Source of the DNA: Vibrio sp. VB16
GTDB taxonomy: Bacteria > Pseudomonadota > Gammaproteobacteria > Enterobacterales > Vibrionaceae
Length of the DNA stretch: 64,000 bases
Direction: 5' to 3'
Assembly: GCF_015594925.2 (NCBI RefSeq)
Contig: NZ_CP087590.1
Location: 744,001-808,000, forward strand
Below the pieces are notes generated by a model. The model was not told the DNA's origin. It did not search any database and saw only the letters and a list, made by a program, of their open reading frames with translations. Each line of letters begins with the position of its first letter. Positions within the stretch are counted from its first letter, which is position 1. This document shows, piece by piece, positions 54,476 through 63,410 of the stretch. A program made the position numbers and the translations under genes.

Positions 54476-55495
54476 ATGCCTAGAGTGACGCTTGCTGAAT
54501 TAGCCGCGATTACCGGCGGTGCATTACATGGTGATGGCGATGTCGTTGTGACCTCTGTTGCCCCGATGGATACGTCCGGTGACGGTCAGATTACCTTTCT
54601 TTCTAATGTGAAATATCGCAAGCATTTAGGCGAATGCCAAGCTTCTGCGATAATGGTGAAAGAGTCGGAGTTAGAGCTTTGCAAGACTAACGTATTGGTC
54701 GTATCCGACCCGTATCTAGCCTATGCTCTTGTTGCTCAGGCCTTAGACTCGACACCTAATCCGGCGAGTGACATCCATGCGTCCGCGGTTGTCGCAGACG
54801 ATGTGACGTTGGGGGAAGGGGTAACGATTGGTGCCAATGCAACGATTGAATCCGGAGTCACGCTTGGAGACAGTGCTTCTATTGGTGCCGGTTGTTTTGT
54901 CGGTAAAAACAGCGTGATTGGTAAGGGAAGCAAGCTCTGGGCAAATGTATCGATTTATCATGGTGTTCAGATTGGTGACTTATGTTTAATCCAATCAAAT
55001 ACAGTGATAGGTTCGGACGGATTTGGTTATGCGAATAACAAAGGTGAGTGGATTAAAATCCCTCAAGTCGGCTCGGTTAGGATCGGCAATCGGGTAGAAA
55101 TTGGAGCATGTACTACTATTGATAGGGGTGCACTAGATGATACCGTTATTGAAGATAATGTCATTCTAGATAATCAACTGCAAATTGCTCATAATGTGCA
55201 GATCGGATATGGCACCGCCATTGCGGGTGGTACAATCATTGCTGGCAGTACTTCTATTGGTAAATACTGCATTATTGGTGGTGGTAGTGTTATCAATGGT
55301 CATATACAGATTGCAGATCAGGTAACGATAACGGGTATGGGTATGGTGATGAGAAGCATACCAGAGAAGGGGATGTTTTCGTCCGGCATACCAGTGCAAC
55401 CCAATAGAGAGTGGCGAAAAACAGCGGCTCGAGTGCATCGTATCGATGAACTAAATAAAAGACTGAAAGCAGTAGAGAAGACGTTGGAATCATAA
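54476..55495 (+). CDS. lpxD: UDP-3-O-(3-hydroxyacyl)glucosamine N-acyltransferase LpxD
   Basis: Third step of lipid A synthesis. 339 residues: N-terminal uridine-binding domain (to about 100), left-handed beta-helix of hexapeptide repeats (e.g. VTIGANATIESGVTLGDSAS) and a C-terminal helix. The catalytic His lies in LQIAHNVQIG. Start four nt after skp. A terminator-like hairpin follows before fabZ. Confidence 0.97.
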   Translation: MPRVTLAELAAITGGALHGDGDVVVTSVAPMDTSGDGQITFLSNVKYRKHLGECQASAIMVKESELELCKTNVLVVSDPYLAYALVAQALDSTPNPASDIHASAVVADDVTLGEGVTIGANATIESGVTLGDSASIGAGCFVGKNSVIGKGSKLWANVSIYHGVQIGDLCLIQSNTVIGSDGFGYANNKGEWIKIPQVGSVRIGNRVEIGACTTIDRGALDDTVIEDNVILDNQLQIAHNVQIGYGTAIAGGTIIAGSTSIGKYCIIGGGSVINGHIQIADQVTITGMGMVMRSIPEKGMFSSGIPVQPNREWRKTAARVHRIDELNKRLKAVEKTLES

Positions 55496-55520
55496 TCACC
55501 ATCAATCTCTACTCATTACT

Positions 55521-55550
55521 GAAAAGGTCTGCAAATAGCGGATCTTTTTC
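55521..55550 (+). terminator. Terminator or attenuator between lpxD and fabZ
   Basis: GAAAAGGTCTGC / loop AAATA / GCGGATCTTTTTC: a seven-pair stem with two G-T pairs, extended by A/T pairs and ending in five T. A TATAAT at 55554-55559 just behind it may be the -10 of a fabZ promoter. Confidence 0.6.
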
Positions 55551-55593
55551 GTTTATAATTACAACCAATTGAATTGTTAATAGGAATATGGTT

Positions 55594-56052
55594 TTGACTA
55601 CTGAAAAGAAAACAATGGATATCACAAGAATTCAGGAATTGCTTCCACATCGTTATCCATTTTTACTGATAGATAGAGTGACTGAGTATGTAGAAGGCAA
55701 ATATCTTATTGGCTTGAAAAATGTATCAGTAAATGAACCTCAGTTCACCGGCCACTTTCCAAAGATGCCTATTTTTCCCGGTGTACTTATTTTAGAAGCA
55801 ATGGCACAAGCCACAGGTTTACTTGCTTTTGCCACGTTTGGTGCGCCAAAAGAGAACGAATTGTATTATTTTGCTAGTATTGATAAAGCAAAGTTTCGTA
55901 AACCCGTTGTTCCAGGTGATCAATTGGTTATTGAAGTTGAGTTTTTAAAAGAACGCAGAGGCATTGCGGTGTTTACTGGCGTTGCGAAAGTAGATGGCGC
56001 TGTAGTCTGTTCTGCTGACCTAAAATGTGCACGTAGAGAATTCCAATTATGA
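55594..56052 (+). CDS. fabZ: 3-Hydroxyacyl-ACP dehydratase FabZ
   Basis: Dehydrates 3-hydroxyacyl-ACP in fatty-acid elongation. 152 residues, hot-dog fold. Active-site HFPKMPIFPGVLILEAMAQ (His and Glu), LLPHRYPFLLIDRV at the N-terminus. I prefer TTG at 55594 (MTTEKKTMD) because AGGA lies 8 nt upstream; the ATG at 55588 is only 2 nt from that site, and ATG 55615 would also be possible. Overlaps lpxA by 4 bases. Confidence 0.94.
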   Translation: MTTEKKTMDITRIQELLPHRYPFLLIDRVTEYVEGKYLIGLKNVSVNEPQFTGHFPKMPIFPGVLILEAMAQATGLLAFATFGAPKENELYYFASIDKAKFRKPVVPGDQLVIEVEFLKERRGIAVFTGVAKVDGAVVCSADLKCARREFQL

Positions 56053-56837
56053 TCCATGAAACTGCTCAGATTCATCCAAGCGCAATCGTAGAAGATGGCG
56101 CAGTTATTGGTGCAAATGTTAAAATTGGCCCATTTTGTACCGTTGATAGTAAGGTAGAGATTGGCGAAGGAACCGAGCTTTTATCACATGTAGTGGTAAA
56201 AGGCCCGACGAGAATAGGTAAAGACAATCGTATCTTTCAGTTCGCCTCTATAGGTGAAGAGTGCCAAGATCTCAAGTTTGCGGGGGAAGACACTCGCCTT
56301 GAAATTGGCGATCGCAACACAATTCGTGAGAGCGTGACCATGCATCGAGGTACGATTCAAGACAAGGGTATTACTAAAGTTGGTAATGATAACCTGTTTA
56401 TGATCAACGCGCATATTGCGCATGATTGTATTGTCGGTGATCGCTGTATTTTTGCTAATAATGCGACGCTTGCAGGGCATGTGACTATTGGTCAGCAAGC
56501 AATCATTGGCGGCATGTGTGCTATCCACCAGTTCTGTCACGTAGGAGACCATGCGATGCTTGGTGGTGGTTCTATCGTTGTGCAAGACGTACCGCCTTAT
56601 GTGATGGCGCAAGGTAATCATTGCGCGCCTTTCGGTATAAATATCGAAGGTCTTAAAAGACGTGGTTTTGAAAAGAAAGAGATCCACGCGATACGCAGAG
56701 CATATAAAGCGTTATATCGTAACGGTAACACCGTTGAAGAAGCAAAAATAGAGATAGCGAAAGAAGCGGAAGAGTTTGCGGGTGTTAAACTATTCTTAGA
56801 ATTTTTAGAGAATTCATCTCGAGGAATTATCCGTTAG
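56049..56837 (+). CDS. lpxA: UDP-N-acetylglucosamine acyltransferase LpxA
   Basis: First step of lipid A synthesis; transfers a 3-hydroxyacyl chain from ACP to UDP-GlcNAc. 262 residues: left-handed beta helix of hexapeptide repeats, catalytic His in MINAHIAHDC, then a C-terminal helical part (FEKKEIHAIRRAYKALYR). Start overlaps fabZ (ATGA). Competes with FabZ for the hydroxyacyl-ACP pool, so joint expression makes sense. Confidence 0.97.
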   Translation: MIHETAQIHPSAIVEDGAVIGANVKIGPFCTVDSKVEIGEGTELLSHVVVKGPTRIGKDNRIFQFASIGEECQDLKFAGEDTRLEIGDRNTIRESVTMHRGTIQDKGITKVGNDNLFMINAHIAHDCIVGDRCIFANNATLAGHVTIGQQAIIGGMCAIHQFCHVGDHAMLGGGSIVVQDVPPYVMAQGNHCAPFGINIEGLKRRGFEKKEIHAIRRAYKALYRNGNTVEEAKIEIAKEAEEFAGVKLFLEFLENSSRGIIR

Positions 56838-56864
56838 TTATTAATATTAAATGGCGAACATTTT

Positions 56865-56896
56865 AAAAGATCGTAACACTGGTTACGGTCTTTTTT
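56865..56896 (+). terminator. Terminator between lpxA and lpxB
   Basis: AAAAGATCGTAAC / loop ACTG / GTTACGGTCTTTT plus two more T. Thirteen pairs with one G-T pair. Suggests that lpxB-rnhB-dnaE-accA has at least one separate promoter in the 120-nt spacer. Confidence 0.85.
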
Positions 56897-56956
56897 GTCT
56901 TTACAGTTTCTTTGTTGATACACTTTTTGTTTATACAGTTATAGGGAATGGAATTT

Positions 56957-58111
56957 ATGCCTCAATCTCGTCCTCTTGTTATCGGCATTGTTGCTGGTGA
57001 ACTATCAGGAGATACTCTGGGCGAAGGCTTTATTAAAGCAATCAAACAGCAGGTGCCTGATGCGCAATTCGTTGGCATTGGCGGCCCTAAAATGAATGCG
57101 CTAGGTTGCCAGTCGTTGTTTGATATGGAAGAGCTTGCGGTCATGGGGTTGGTGGAAGTGTTAGGCCGATTACCTAGGCTTTTGAAAGTGAAGGCTGAAT
57201 TAGTAAAGTACTATACATTAAATCCCCCGGATGTATTTATTGGTATTGATGCGCCTGACTTTAATCTGCGTTTAGAGAAAAACCTTAAAGATTCGGGTAT
57301 TAAAACGGTCCATTACGTGAGCCCTTCCGTATGGGCTTGGCGTCAAAAACGAATTTTTAAAATCGAAGCAGCGACCAATCTTGTGCTGGCATTTTTACCA
57401 TTTGAAAAAGCGTTTTACGATAAGTTTGACGTACCATGCGAGTTTATTGGCCATACTCTTGCGGATGCCATCCCTTTAGAAAACCCCAAAGAGCAAGCCA
57501 GAGAAACACTTGGCTTGAATCAAGACAAAAAATGGCTCGCAGTATTGCCGGGAAGCCGTGGTGCAGAACTGAAAATGTTGGCACAACCATTTGTCGAAAC
57601 GTGCAAAAAACTCCACCAAAAACATCCCAACCTCGGTTTTGTTGTTGCGTTAGTCAACGAAAAAAGACGGCAACAGTTTGAACAAGTGTGGAAGACTCTG
57701 GCGCCTGAATTGGAATTTACCTTAGTTGATGATACCGCTAGAAATGTGATTCAAGCATCTGATGTGGTGATGTTAGCTTCAGGAACGGTGGCACTAGAAT
57801 GCATGCTAGTTAAAAGACCAATGGTTGTCGCTTATAATGTTAATCCTATCACTGCGTTTATCGCTAAACGTTTAGTTAAAAGTGAATTTGTTTCTCTACC
57901 CAACATCCTTGCGGGTAAAGAGATGGTGAAAGAATTTATTTTAGAGCAGTGTCATGCTGAAAATCTCTTCAATGAGGTTGATAGGTTGCTCTCTGATGAC
58001 AATGTTGAGATGTTAGAAAAATTCACAGAGATGCACCATTGGATTCGTAAAGGGGCCGATCAACAAGCCGCAACGGCAGTATTGAAATTAATGGGCAGAT
58101 TGAATGATTAA
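56957..58111 (+). CDS. lpxB: Lipid-A-disaccharide synthase LpxB
   Basis: GT19 glycosyltransferase joining two acylated glucosamine units. 384 residues. Marks: GIVAGELSGDTLGEGF, FVGIGGPKMNALGCQSLFDM, VHYVSPSVWAWRQKR and LPGSRGAEL. I choose ATG 56957 (MPQSRPLVIG) because AGGGA is 10 nt upstream; ATG 56948 would leave no room for a ribosome site. Overlaps rnhB by 8 bases. Confidence 0.95.
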   Translation: MPQSRPLVIGIVAGELSGDTLGEGFIKAIKQQVPDAQFVGIGGPKMNALGCQSLFDMEELAVMGLVEVLGRLPRLLKVKAELVKYYTLNPPDVFIGIDAPDFNLRLEKNLKDSGIKTVHYVSPSVWAWRQKRIFKIEAATNLVLAFLPFEKAFYDKFDVPCEFIGHTLADAIPLENPKEQARETLGLNQDKKWLAVLPGSRGAELKMLAQPFVETCKKLHQKHPNLGFVVALVNEKRRQQFEQVWKTLAPELEFTLVDDTARNVIQASDVVMLASGTVALECMLVKRPMVVAYNVNPITAFIAKRLVKSEFVSLPNILAGKEMVKEFILEQCHAENLFNEVDRLLSDDNVEMLEKFTEMHHWIRKGADQQAATAVLKLMGRLND

Positions 58112-58718
58112 AGAATTTCCTCCATTTGAATATCCACAAGGGTTCCGTCTATTCGCAGGTGTTGATGAAGTGGGTCGTGGGCCCCTTGTCGGTAATGTCG
58201 TCACCGCCGCCGTTATTCTCGACCCCAATAATCCTATTGAAGGCTTAACTGACTCAAAAAAGCTTTCAGAAAAGAAACGATTAGCACTTTTTCCTGAGAT
58301 TAAAGAGAAGTCGCTCGCTTGGTCTATTGGGCGTTGCTCTCCTGTTGAAATAGATCAACTCAATATTTTACATGCCACAATGCTTGCTATGTCTAGAGCG
58401 GTAGAAGGGTTACATATTCAACCCGATTTTGTATTGATTGATGGAAACCGGGTACCTGATATAGTAATGCAGGCTCAAGCCATTGTGAAAGGTGATTTAC
58501 GAGTAGCGGAAATCAGTGCCGCTTCCATATTGGCGAAGGTAGTACGAGACAAAGAGATGGAAGAGTTGGATAATCAATATCCAGAATTTGGCTTTGCTAA
58601 GCACAAAGGCTACCCAACTAAAGCGCATTTTGAAGCTATTGATAAATATGGTGTGATAGAACAGCATAGAAAGAGCTTTAAGCCAGTTAAAAAAGCGTTA
58701 GGTCTCTGTGAGTCCTAA
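58104..58718 (+). CDS. rnhB: Ribonuclease HII
   Basis: Removes ribonucleotides from DNA and RNA-DNA hybrids. 204 residues. Active-site Asp/Glu in AGVDEVGRGPLVG, then LTDSKKLSEKKR and the aspartate in VLIDGNRVP; RKSFKPVKKA closes the protein. Begins inside the end of lpxB. dnaE follows after 24 nt. Confidence 0.96.
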   Translation: MIKEFPPFEYPQGFRLFAGVDEVGRGPLVGNVVTAAVILDPNNPIEGLTDSKKLSEKKRLALFPEIKEKSLAWSIGRCSPVEIDQLNILHATMLAMSRAVEGLHIQPDFVLIDGNRVPDIVMQAQAIVKGDLRVAEISAASILAKVVRDKEMEELDNQYPEFGFAKHKGYPTKAHFEAIDKYGVIEQHRKSFKPVKKALGLCES

Positions 58719-58742
58719 ACCTTGAACGAGTAACCAAAAATA

Positions 58743-61700
58743 ATGTCTGATCCAAAGTTTATACACCTAAGAGTGCACAGTGATTATTCCATGGTTGATG
58801 GACTGTCTAAAGTCCCGCCATTGGTGAAAAAGGTTGCCGAGCTTGGAATGCCAGCAATGGCGCTCACTGACTTTACTAACTTATGCGGGTTAGTGAAATT
58901 TTACAATACTGCGCACGCCTGCGGAATAAAGCCAATAATTGGTGCAGATTTTGCGATGCAGTCCGATCTCTTTGGTGATGAGTTAACGCAGATAACGGTT
59001 ATTGCTAAAGATAATAAGGGATATAACAACCTTACATTGCTTATATCTGAGGCATATCAAAGAGGTCACGTACAACATCAACCTGTTATTGATAAAGATT
59101 GGTTAGTGAACCATAAAGAAGGGCTGATCATTCTATCCGGCGGTAAAAATGGCGAAATAGGTAGAGCGTTACTCAAAGGTAATCAACCCTTGGTCGATCG
59201 CTGTGTTGAGTTTTACAATACCCATTTTCCCGATCATTTTTATTTAGAACTGTCGCGAACGGGAAGAGCAGACGAAGAGAGTTATTTACATTTTTCGCTC
59301 GAATTAGCTGATAATGTAGGACTGCCAGTGGTCGCGACGAATGAAGTTGTGTTCCTGCATACCGAGCAGTTTGATGCACATGAAATTCGTGTCGCGATAC
59401 ATGATGGATTTACTCTGGTCGATCCGCGAAGACCTAAAAATTACAGTGCTCAACAATATTTGCGTACCGAAGATGAGATGTGTGCTCTATTTTCAGATAT
59501 CCCAGAAGCCCTTGAAAATAGTGTCGAGATTGCGAAACGATGTAATGCTACGGTTCGATTGGGTGAAATTTTCTTGCCAAATTTCCCAACAGAAGGGATG
59601 GAAATTGAAGATTATCTGGTTAAAAAATCAGAAGAAGGTCTAGAAGACCGCCTTGAGTTTTTGTTCCCTGACGAACAAGTTAGATTGGATAAACGAGCAG
59701 ATTATGACGAACGTCTTAAAATAGAACTTAAAGTGATTAACCAGATGGGATTTCCTGGTTACTTCTTGATAGTTATGGAGTTTATTCAGTGGTCGAAAGA
59801 TAACGATGTGCCCGTTGGCCCTGGCCGAGGGTCTGGTGCTGGTTCTTTGGTAGCTTATGCGCTAAGTATTACGGATTTAGATCCATTAGAATACGATCTC
59901 CTGTTTGAACGCTTCTTAAATCCCGAACGTGTATCTATGCCCGATTTCGATATCGATTTTTGCATGGATAAACGAGATCAAGTGATTGATCATGTGGCAG
60001 AAATATATGGGCGTGATGCCGTATCACAGATTATTACCTTTGGAACCATGGCCGCTAAAGCGGTAATACGGGATGTTGGTAGAGTCCTTGGCCACCCATA
60101 TGGCTTTGTTGACCGCATCTCTAAGTTAATCCCCCCCGATCCCGGTATGACCCTTGAAAAGGCATTTAAAGCAGAGCCTCAGCTTCCAGAAATTTATGCG
60201 GCTGATGAAGATGTAAAAGAACTTATTGATAAGTGCCGAATCTTAGAAGGCGTAACACGTAACGCGGGTAAACACGCCGGTGGTGTTGTTATTTCTCCCA
60301 CTACGATTACGGATTTTGCGCCAATTTATTGTGATGCTGATGGGAATTTTCCTGTTACTCAATTTGATAAAAATGACGTAGAAACCGCTGGATTGGTGAA
60401 GTTTGACTTTCTTGGTTTGCGTACACTGACCATTATCGATTGGGCGCTTGGCCTAATTAATCCCCGTTTGAAAAAAGAAGGGAAAGATCCGGTTCGAATC
60501 GAATCGATTCCACTTGAAGACCCTCGTTCATTTAGAAAGCTACAAGATTCTGAAACCACTGCCGTATTCCAGTTAGAATCCCGCGGTATGAAAGAGCTTA
60601 TCAAACGACTTCAACCAGACTGCTTTGAAGATATTATCGCATTGGTGGCGCTTTTTCGTCCGGGACCATTACAGTCCGGAATGGTCGATAACTTTATTGA
60701 CCGTAAGCACGGTCGTGAAGCGGTATCTTACCCAGATGAAACATGGCAGCATGATTCGCTTCAAGAGACATTAGAACCGACCTACGGCATTATCTTGTAT
60801 CAAGAACAGGTAATGCAGATTGCGCAGATCCTCGCGGGATATACGCTAGGCGGTGCCGATATGTTGCGGCGTGCGATGGGTAAGAAAAAACCGGAAGAGA
60901 TGGCAAAGCAGCGTTCGATATTTGAACAAGGGGCTATTGATAACGGTGTCGACGGTGAATTGTCGATGAAAATATTTGACCTTGTAGAAAAATTTGCAGG
61001 GTATGGATTTAATAAATCGCATTCAGCGGCTTATGCACTCGTTTCTTATCAAACCCTGTGGCTTAAAACCCATTATCCTGCTGAGTTTATGGCTGCGGTT
61101 ATGACGGCTGATATGGATAACACCGAAAAGATCATTGGGTTGGTGGACGAATGTAACCGAATGAAGTTAAAGGTTTTACCCCCAGATATTAATGCTGGAG
61201 ATTATCGATTCAATGTGGATGAATCTGGTGCGGTTGTTTACGGTATCGGAGCGATTAAAGGTGTTGGTGAAGGGCCCATTGAAAATATCATTGAAGCGAG
61301 AAATAGCGGAGGTCATTTCAAGGATCTCTTCGATTTCTGTGCTCGTATAGACTTGAAAAAAGCCAACAAACGCGTCATCGAAAAATTAATCCAAGCTGGT
61401 GCGTTGGACCGTTTAGGGCCGCATAGGGCAGCCATGATGGCGTCAGTCAATGCGGCAGTTAAAGCAGCTGGTCAATATCATCAAGCTGAATCATTTGGTC
61501 AGTCTGATATGTTTGGTGTGTTAACGGATGCACCAGAAGCGGTAGAGCAAGCTTACGCACAGGTGCCTGAATGGCCAGAAAAAATATGGTTGGAAGGAGA
61601 ACGTGAAACCTTAGGGCTTTATTTGACCGGACATCCAGTTAATGCATATTTAAAGGAACTTGCGAAGTACACTAGTTGTCGACTAAAAGATGCAACGGTA

Positions 61701-62222
61701 ACAAGGCGTGATCAAAGTGTGACTTTGTCTGGCTTAGTTATTGCGGCAAGAGTGATGACAACTAAGCGTGGATCTCGTATTGGTCTTATGACATTAGATG
61801 ACAGATCGGGTCGAATTGAGGTAATGATGTTCTCCGATGTGTTGGATAGGTACGCAGAATTACTAGAAAAAGACAGAATATTAGTGATTTCTGGACAGGT
61901 CAGCTTTGATGACTTCAATGGTGGCCTTAAAATGTCTGCGCGAGAAGTGATGGATATTGGTGAAGCCCGTGAGAAATATGCTCGTGGATTATCGGTGTCG
62001 ATCATGCAGTCGCAAATAAATGCTCAGTTTTTTGAACGATTTAGTGCAATATTGGAGCCACACAAAGCGGGAACCGTTCCAGTAAATGTGTATTATCAAA
62101 GGGAAGATGCTAGAGCAAAGCTCGCATTGGGAACTGAATGGCGAGTAACGCCAAACGACACATTGATAGACGAATTAAAACAGTTACTTGGGAAAAAACA
62201 AGTAGAACTCGAATTTAACTAA
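58743..62222 (+). CDS. dnaE: DNA polymerase III alpha subunit
   Basis: Catalytic subunit of the replicative polymerase. 1159 residues, same as enteric DnaE. N-terminal PHP domain (HLRVHSDYSMVDGLSK), C-family polymerase core with catalytic aspartates in PDFDIDFCMD and GPGRGSGAGSLVAY, HhH and OB domains (VTLSGLVIAARVMT) and the C-terminal tau-binding part. No intein or frameshift seen. Followed by accA after a 76-nt spacer. Confidence 0.98.
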   Translation: MSDPKFIHLRVHSDYSMVDGLSKVPPLVKKVAELGMPAMALTDFTNLCGLVKFYNTAHACGIKPIIGADFAMQSDLFGDELTQITVIAKDNKGYNNLTLLISEAYQRGHVQHQPVIDKDWLVNHKEGLIILSGGKNGEIGRALLKGNQPLVDRCVEFYNTHFPDHFYLELSRTGRADEESYLHFSLELADNVGLPVVATNEVVFLHTEQFDAHEIRVAIHDGFTLVDPRRPKNYSAQQYLRTEDEMCALFSDIPEALENSVEIAKRCNATVRLGEIFLPNFPTEGMEIEDYLVKKSEEGLEDRLEFLFPDEQVRLDKRADYDERLKIELKVINQMGFPGYFLIVMEFIQWSKDNDVPVGPGRGSGAGSLVAYALSITDLDPLEYDLLFERFLNPERVSMPDFDIDFCMDKRDQVIDHVAEIYGRDAVSQIITFGTMAAKAVIRDVGRVLGHPYGFVDRISKLIPPDPGMTLEKAFKAEPQLPEIYAADEDVKELIDKCRILEGVTRNAGKHAGGVVISPTTITDFAPIYCDADGNFPVTQFDKNDVETAGLVKFDFLGLRTLTIIDWALGLINPRLKKEGKDPVRIESIPLEDPRSFRKLQDSETTAVFQLESRGMKELIKRLQPDCFEDIIALVALFRPGPLQSGMVDNFIDRKHGREAVSYPDETWQHDSLQETLEPTYGIILYQEQVMQIAQILAGYTLGGADMLRRAMGKKKPEEMAKQRSIFEQGAIDNGVDGELSMKIFDLVEKFAGYGFNKSHSAAYALVSYQTLWLKTHYPAEFMAAVMTADMDNTEKIIGLVDECNRMKLKVLPPDINAGDYRFNVDESGAVVYGIGAIKGVGEGPIENIIEARNSGGHFKDLFDFCARIDLKKANKRVIEKLIQAGALDRLGPHRAAMMASVNAAVKAAGQYHQAESFGQSDMFGVLTDAPEAVEQAYAQVPEWPEKIWLEGERETLGLYLTGHPVNAYLKELAKYTSCRLKDATVTRRDQSVTLSGLVIAARVMTTKRGSRIGLMTLDDRSGRIEVMMFSDVLDRYAELLEKDRILVISGQVSFDDFNGGLKMSAREVMDIGEAREKYARGLSVSIMQSQINAQFFERFSAILEPHKAGTVPVNVYYQREDARAKLALGTEWRVTPNDTLIDELKQLLGKKQVELEFN

Positions 62223-62298
62223 ATTCAGTTGTGATAACCTAATCATTAACTATATTGTTTATAGTGGTTAATCGCAGCTGTTTAACAAAGGATTCATG

Positions 62299-63258
62299 AT
62301 GAGCCTGAACTTTCTAGAATTTGAAAAGCCTATTGCTGAACTAGAAGCAAAAATCGAAGCACTTCGAGATATGTCTCGCCACGGTGGTGATACAACGGTG
62401 GATCTAGATAAAGAGATTTCTCAATTAGAAGAGAAAAGCTTAGAGCTTAAAAAGAAAATATTTAACGATTTAGGTGCATGGCAAGTTGCACAGCTTGCTC
62501 GTCATCCTCAGCGTCCTTATACATTAGATTATCTTGAACATGTATTTACTGAGTTTGAACTATTAGCAGGTGACCGTGCTTATGGCGATGATAAAGCCAT
62601 TGTTGGTGGTATGGCTCGTCTAGATGGACGGCCAGTTATGGTTATTGGTCACCAAAAAGGGCGTGAGACGAAAGAAAAAGTGATACGCAACTTTGGTATG
62701 CCAAAACCAGAAGGATACCGTAAAGCGCTTCGATTAATGCAGATGGCTGAGCGTTTTAATATGCCTGTTATTACCTTTATTGATACGGCTGGTGCTTATC
62801 CAGGTGTCGGTGCGGAAGAGCGCGGGCAATCTGAAGCTATTGCTAGAAATCTAAAAGTGATGTCGGGTCTGAAAGTGCCTATAATTTGTAATGTGGTCGG
62901 TGAAGGTGGTAGTGGTGGTGCATTAGCTATTGGAGTTGGTGATTACGTCAATATGCTTCAATATTCAACCTATGCGGTGATTTCTCCTGAAGGGTGTGCT
63001 TCTATTCTTTGGCGTGATTCAGATAAGGCGCCACAAGCGGCTGAAGCGATGGGACTTGTTGCGCCACGTTTAAAAGAATTAGAGCTTATTGACGAAATCA
63101 TTGAAGAGCCATTGGGTGGTGCGCATCGAGACCCTATTCAGATGGCTAAGAATATGAAAGCCAATTTAATTAAACAACTCGATGAACTCGTTGAGTACGA
63201 TAGTGATACTTTGCTTGAGCGCCGATACCAGCGTTTGATGAACTATGGTTATTGTTAA
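62299..63258 (+). CDS. accA: Acetyl-CoA carboxylase carboxyltransferase subunit alpha
   Basis: Half of the carboxyltransferase that makes malonyl-CoA, first committed step of fatty-acid synthesis. 319 residues. MSLNFLEFEKPIAELEAKIE at the start, then GDRAYGDDKAIVGG, GRETKEK and TFIDTAGAYPGVGAEERGQSE; the GEGGSGGALAIGVGD oxyanion region follows. Two ATGs in a row; the second (62299) has the better spacing from AAGGA. Ends before a strong terminator. Confidence 0.97.
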   Translation: MSLNFLEFEKPIAELEAKIEALRDMSRHGGDTTVDLDKEISQLEEKSLELKKKIFNDLGAWQVAQLARHPQRPYTLDYLEHVFTEFELLAGDRAYGDDKAIVGGMARLDGRPVMVIGHQKGRETKEKVIRNFGMPKPEGYRKALRLMQMAERFNMPVITFIDTAGAYPGVGAEERGQSEAIARNLKVMSGLKVPIICNVVGEGGSGGALAIGVGDYVNMLQYSTYAVISPEGCASILWRDSDKAPQAAEAMGLVAPRLKELELIDEIIEEPLGGAHRDPIQMAKNMKANLIKQLDELVEYDSDTLLERRYQRLMNYGYC

Positions 63259-63290
63259 GATAGAAGCAAATGAAAACGGATTAAGTTAGA

Positions 63291-63318
63291 ATAAAACGGA
63301 CCCTTGGGTCCGTTTTAT
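63291..63318 (+). terminator. Intrinsic terminator after accA
   Basis: ATAAAACGGACCC / loop TT / GGGTCCGTTTTAT, perfect inverted repeat with A and T runs. Closes the lpxB-accA transcript. Confidence 0.92.
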
Positions 63319-63410
63319 TGTTTTTAACCGTAAACGTAAGCTAATCAGCATGCAGTTTAAGACTATTTTCCTCGGCTGTGATTAATTACGTAAACAATTG
63401 AGGCCCGGCT

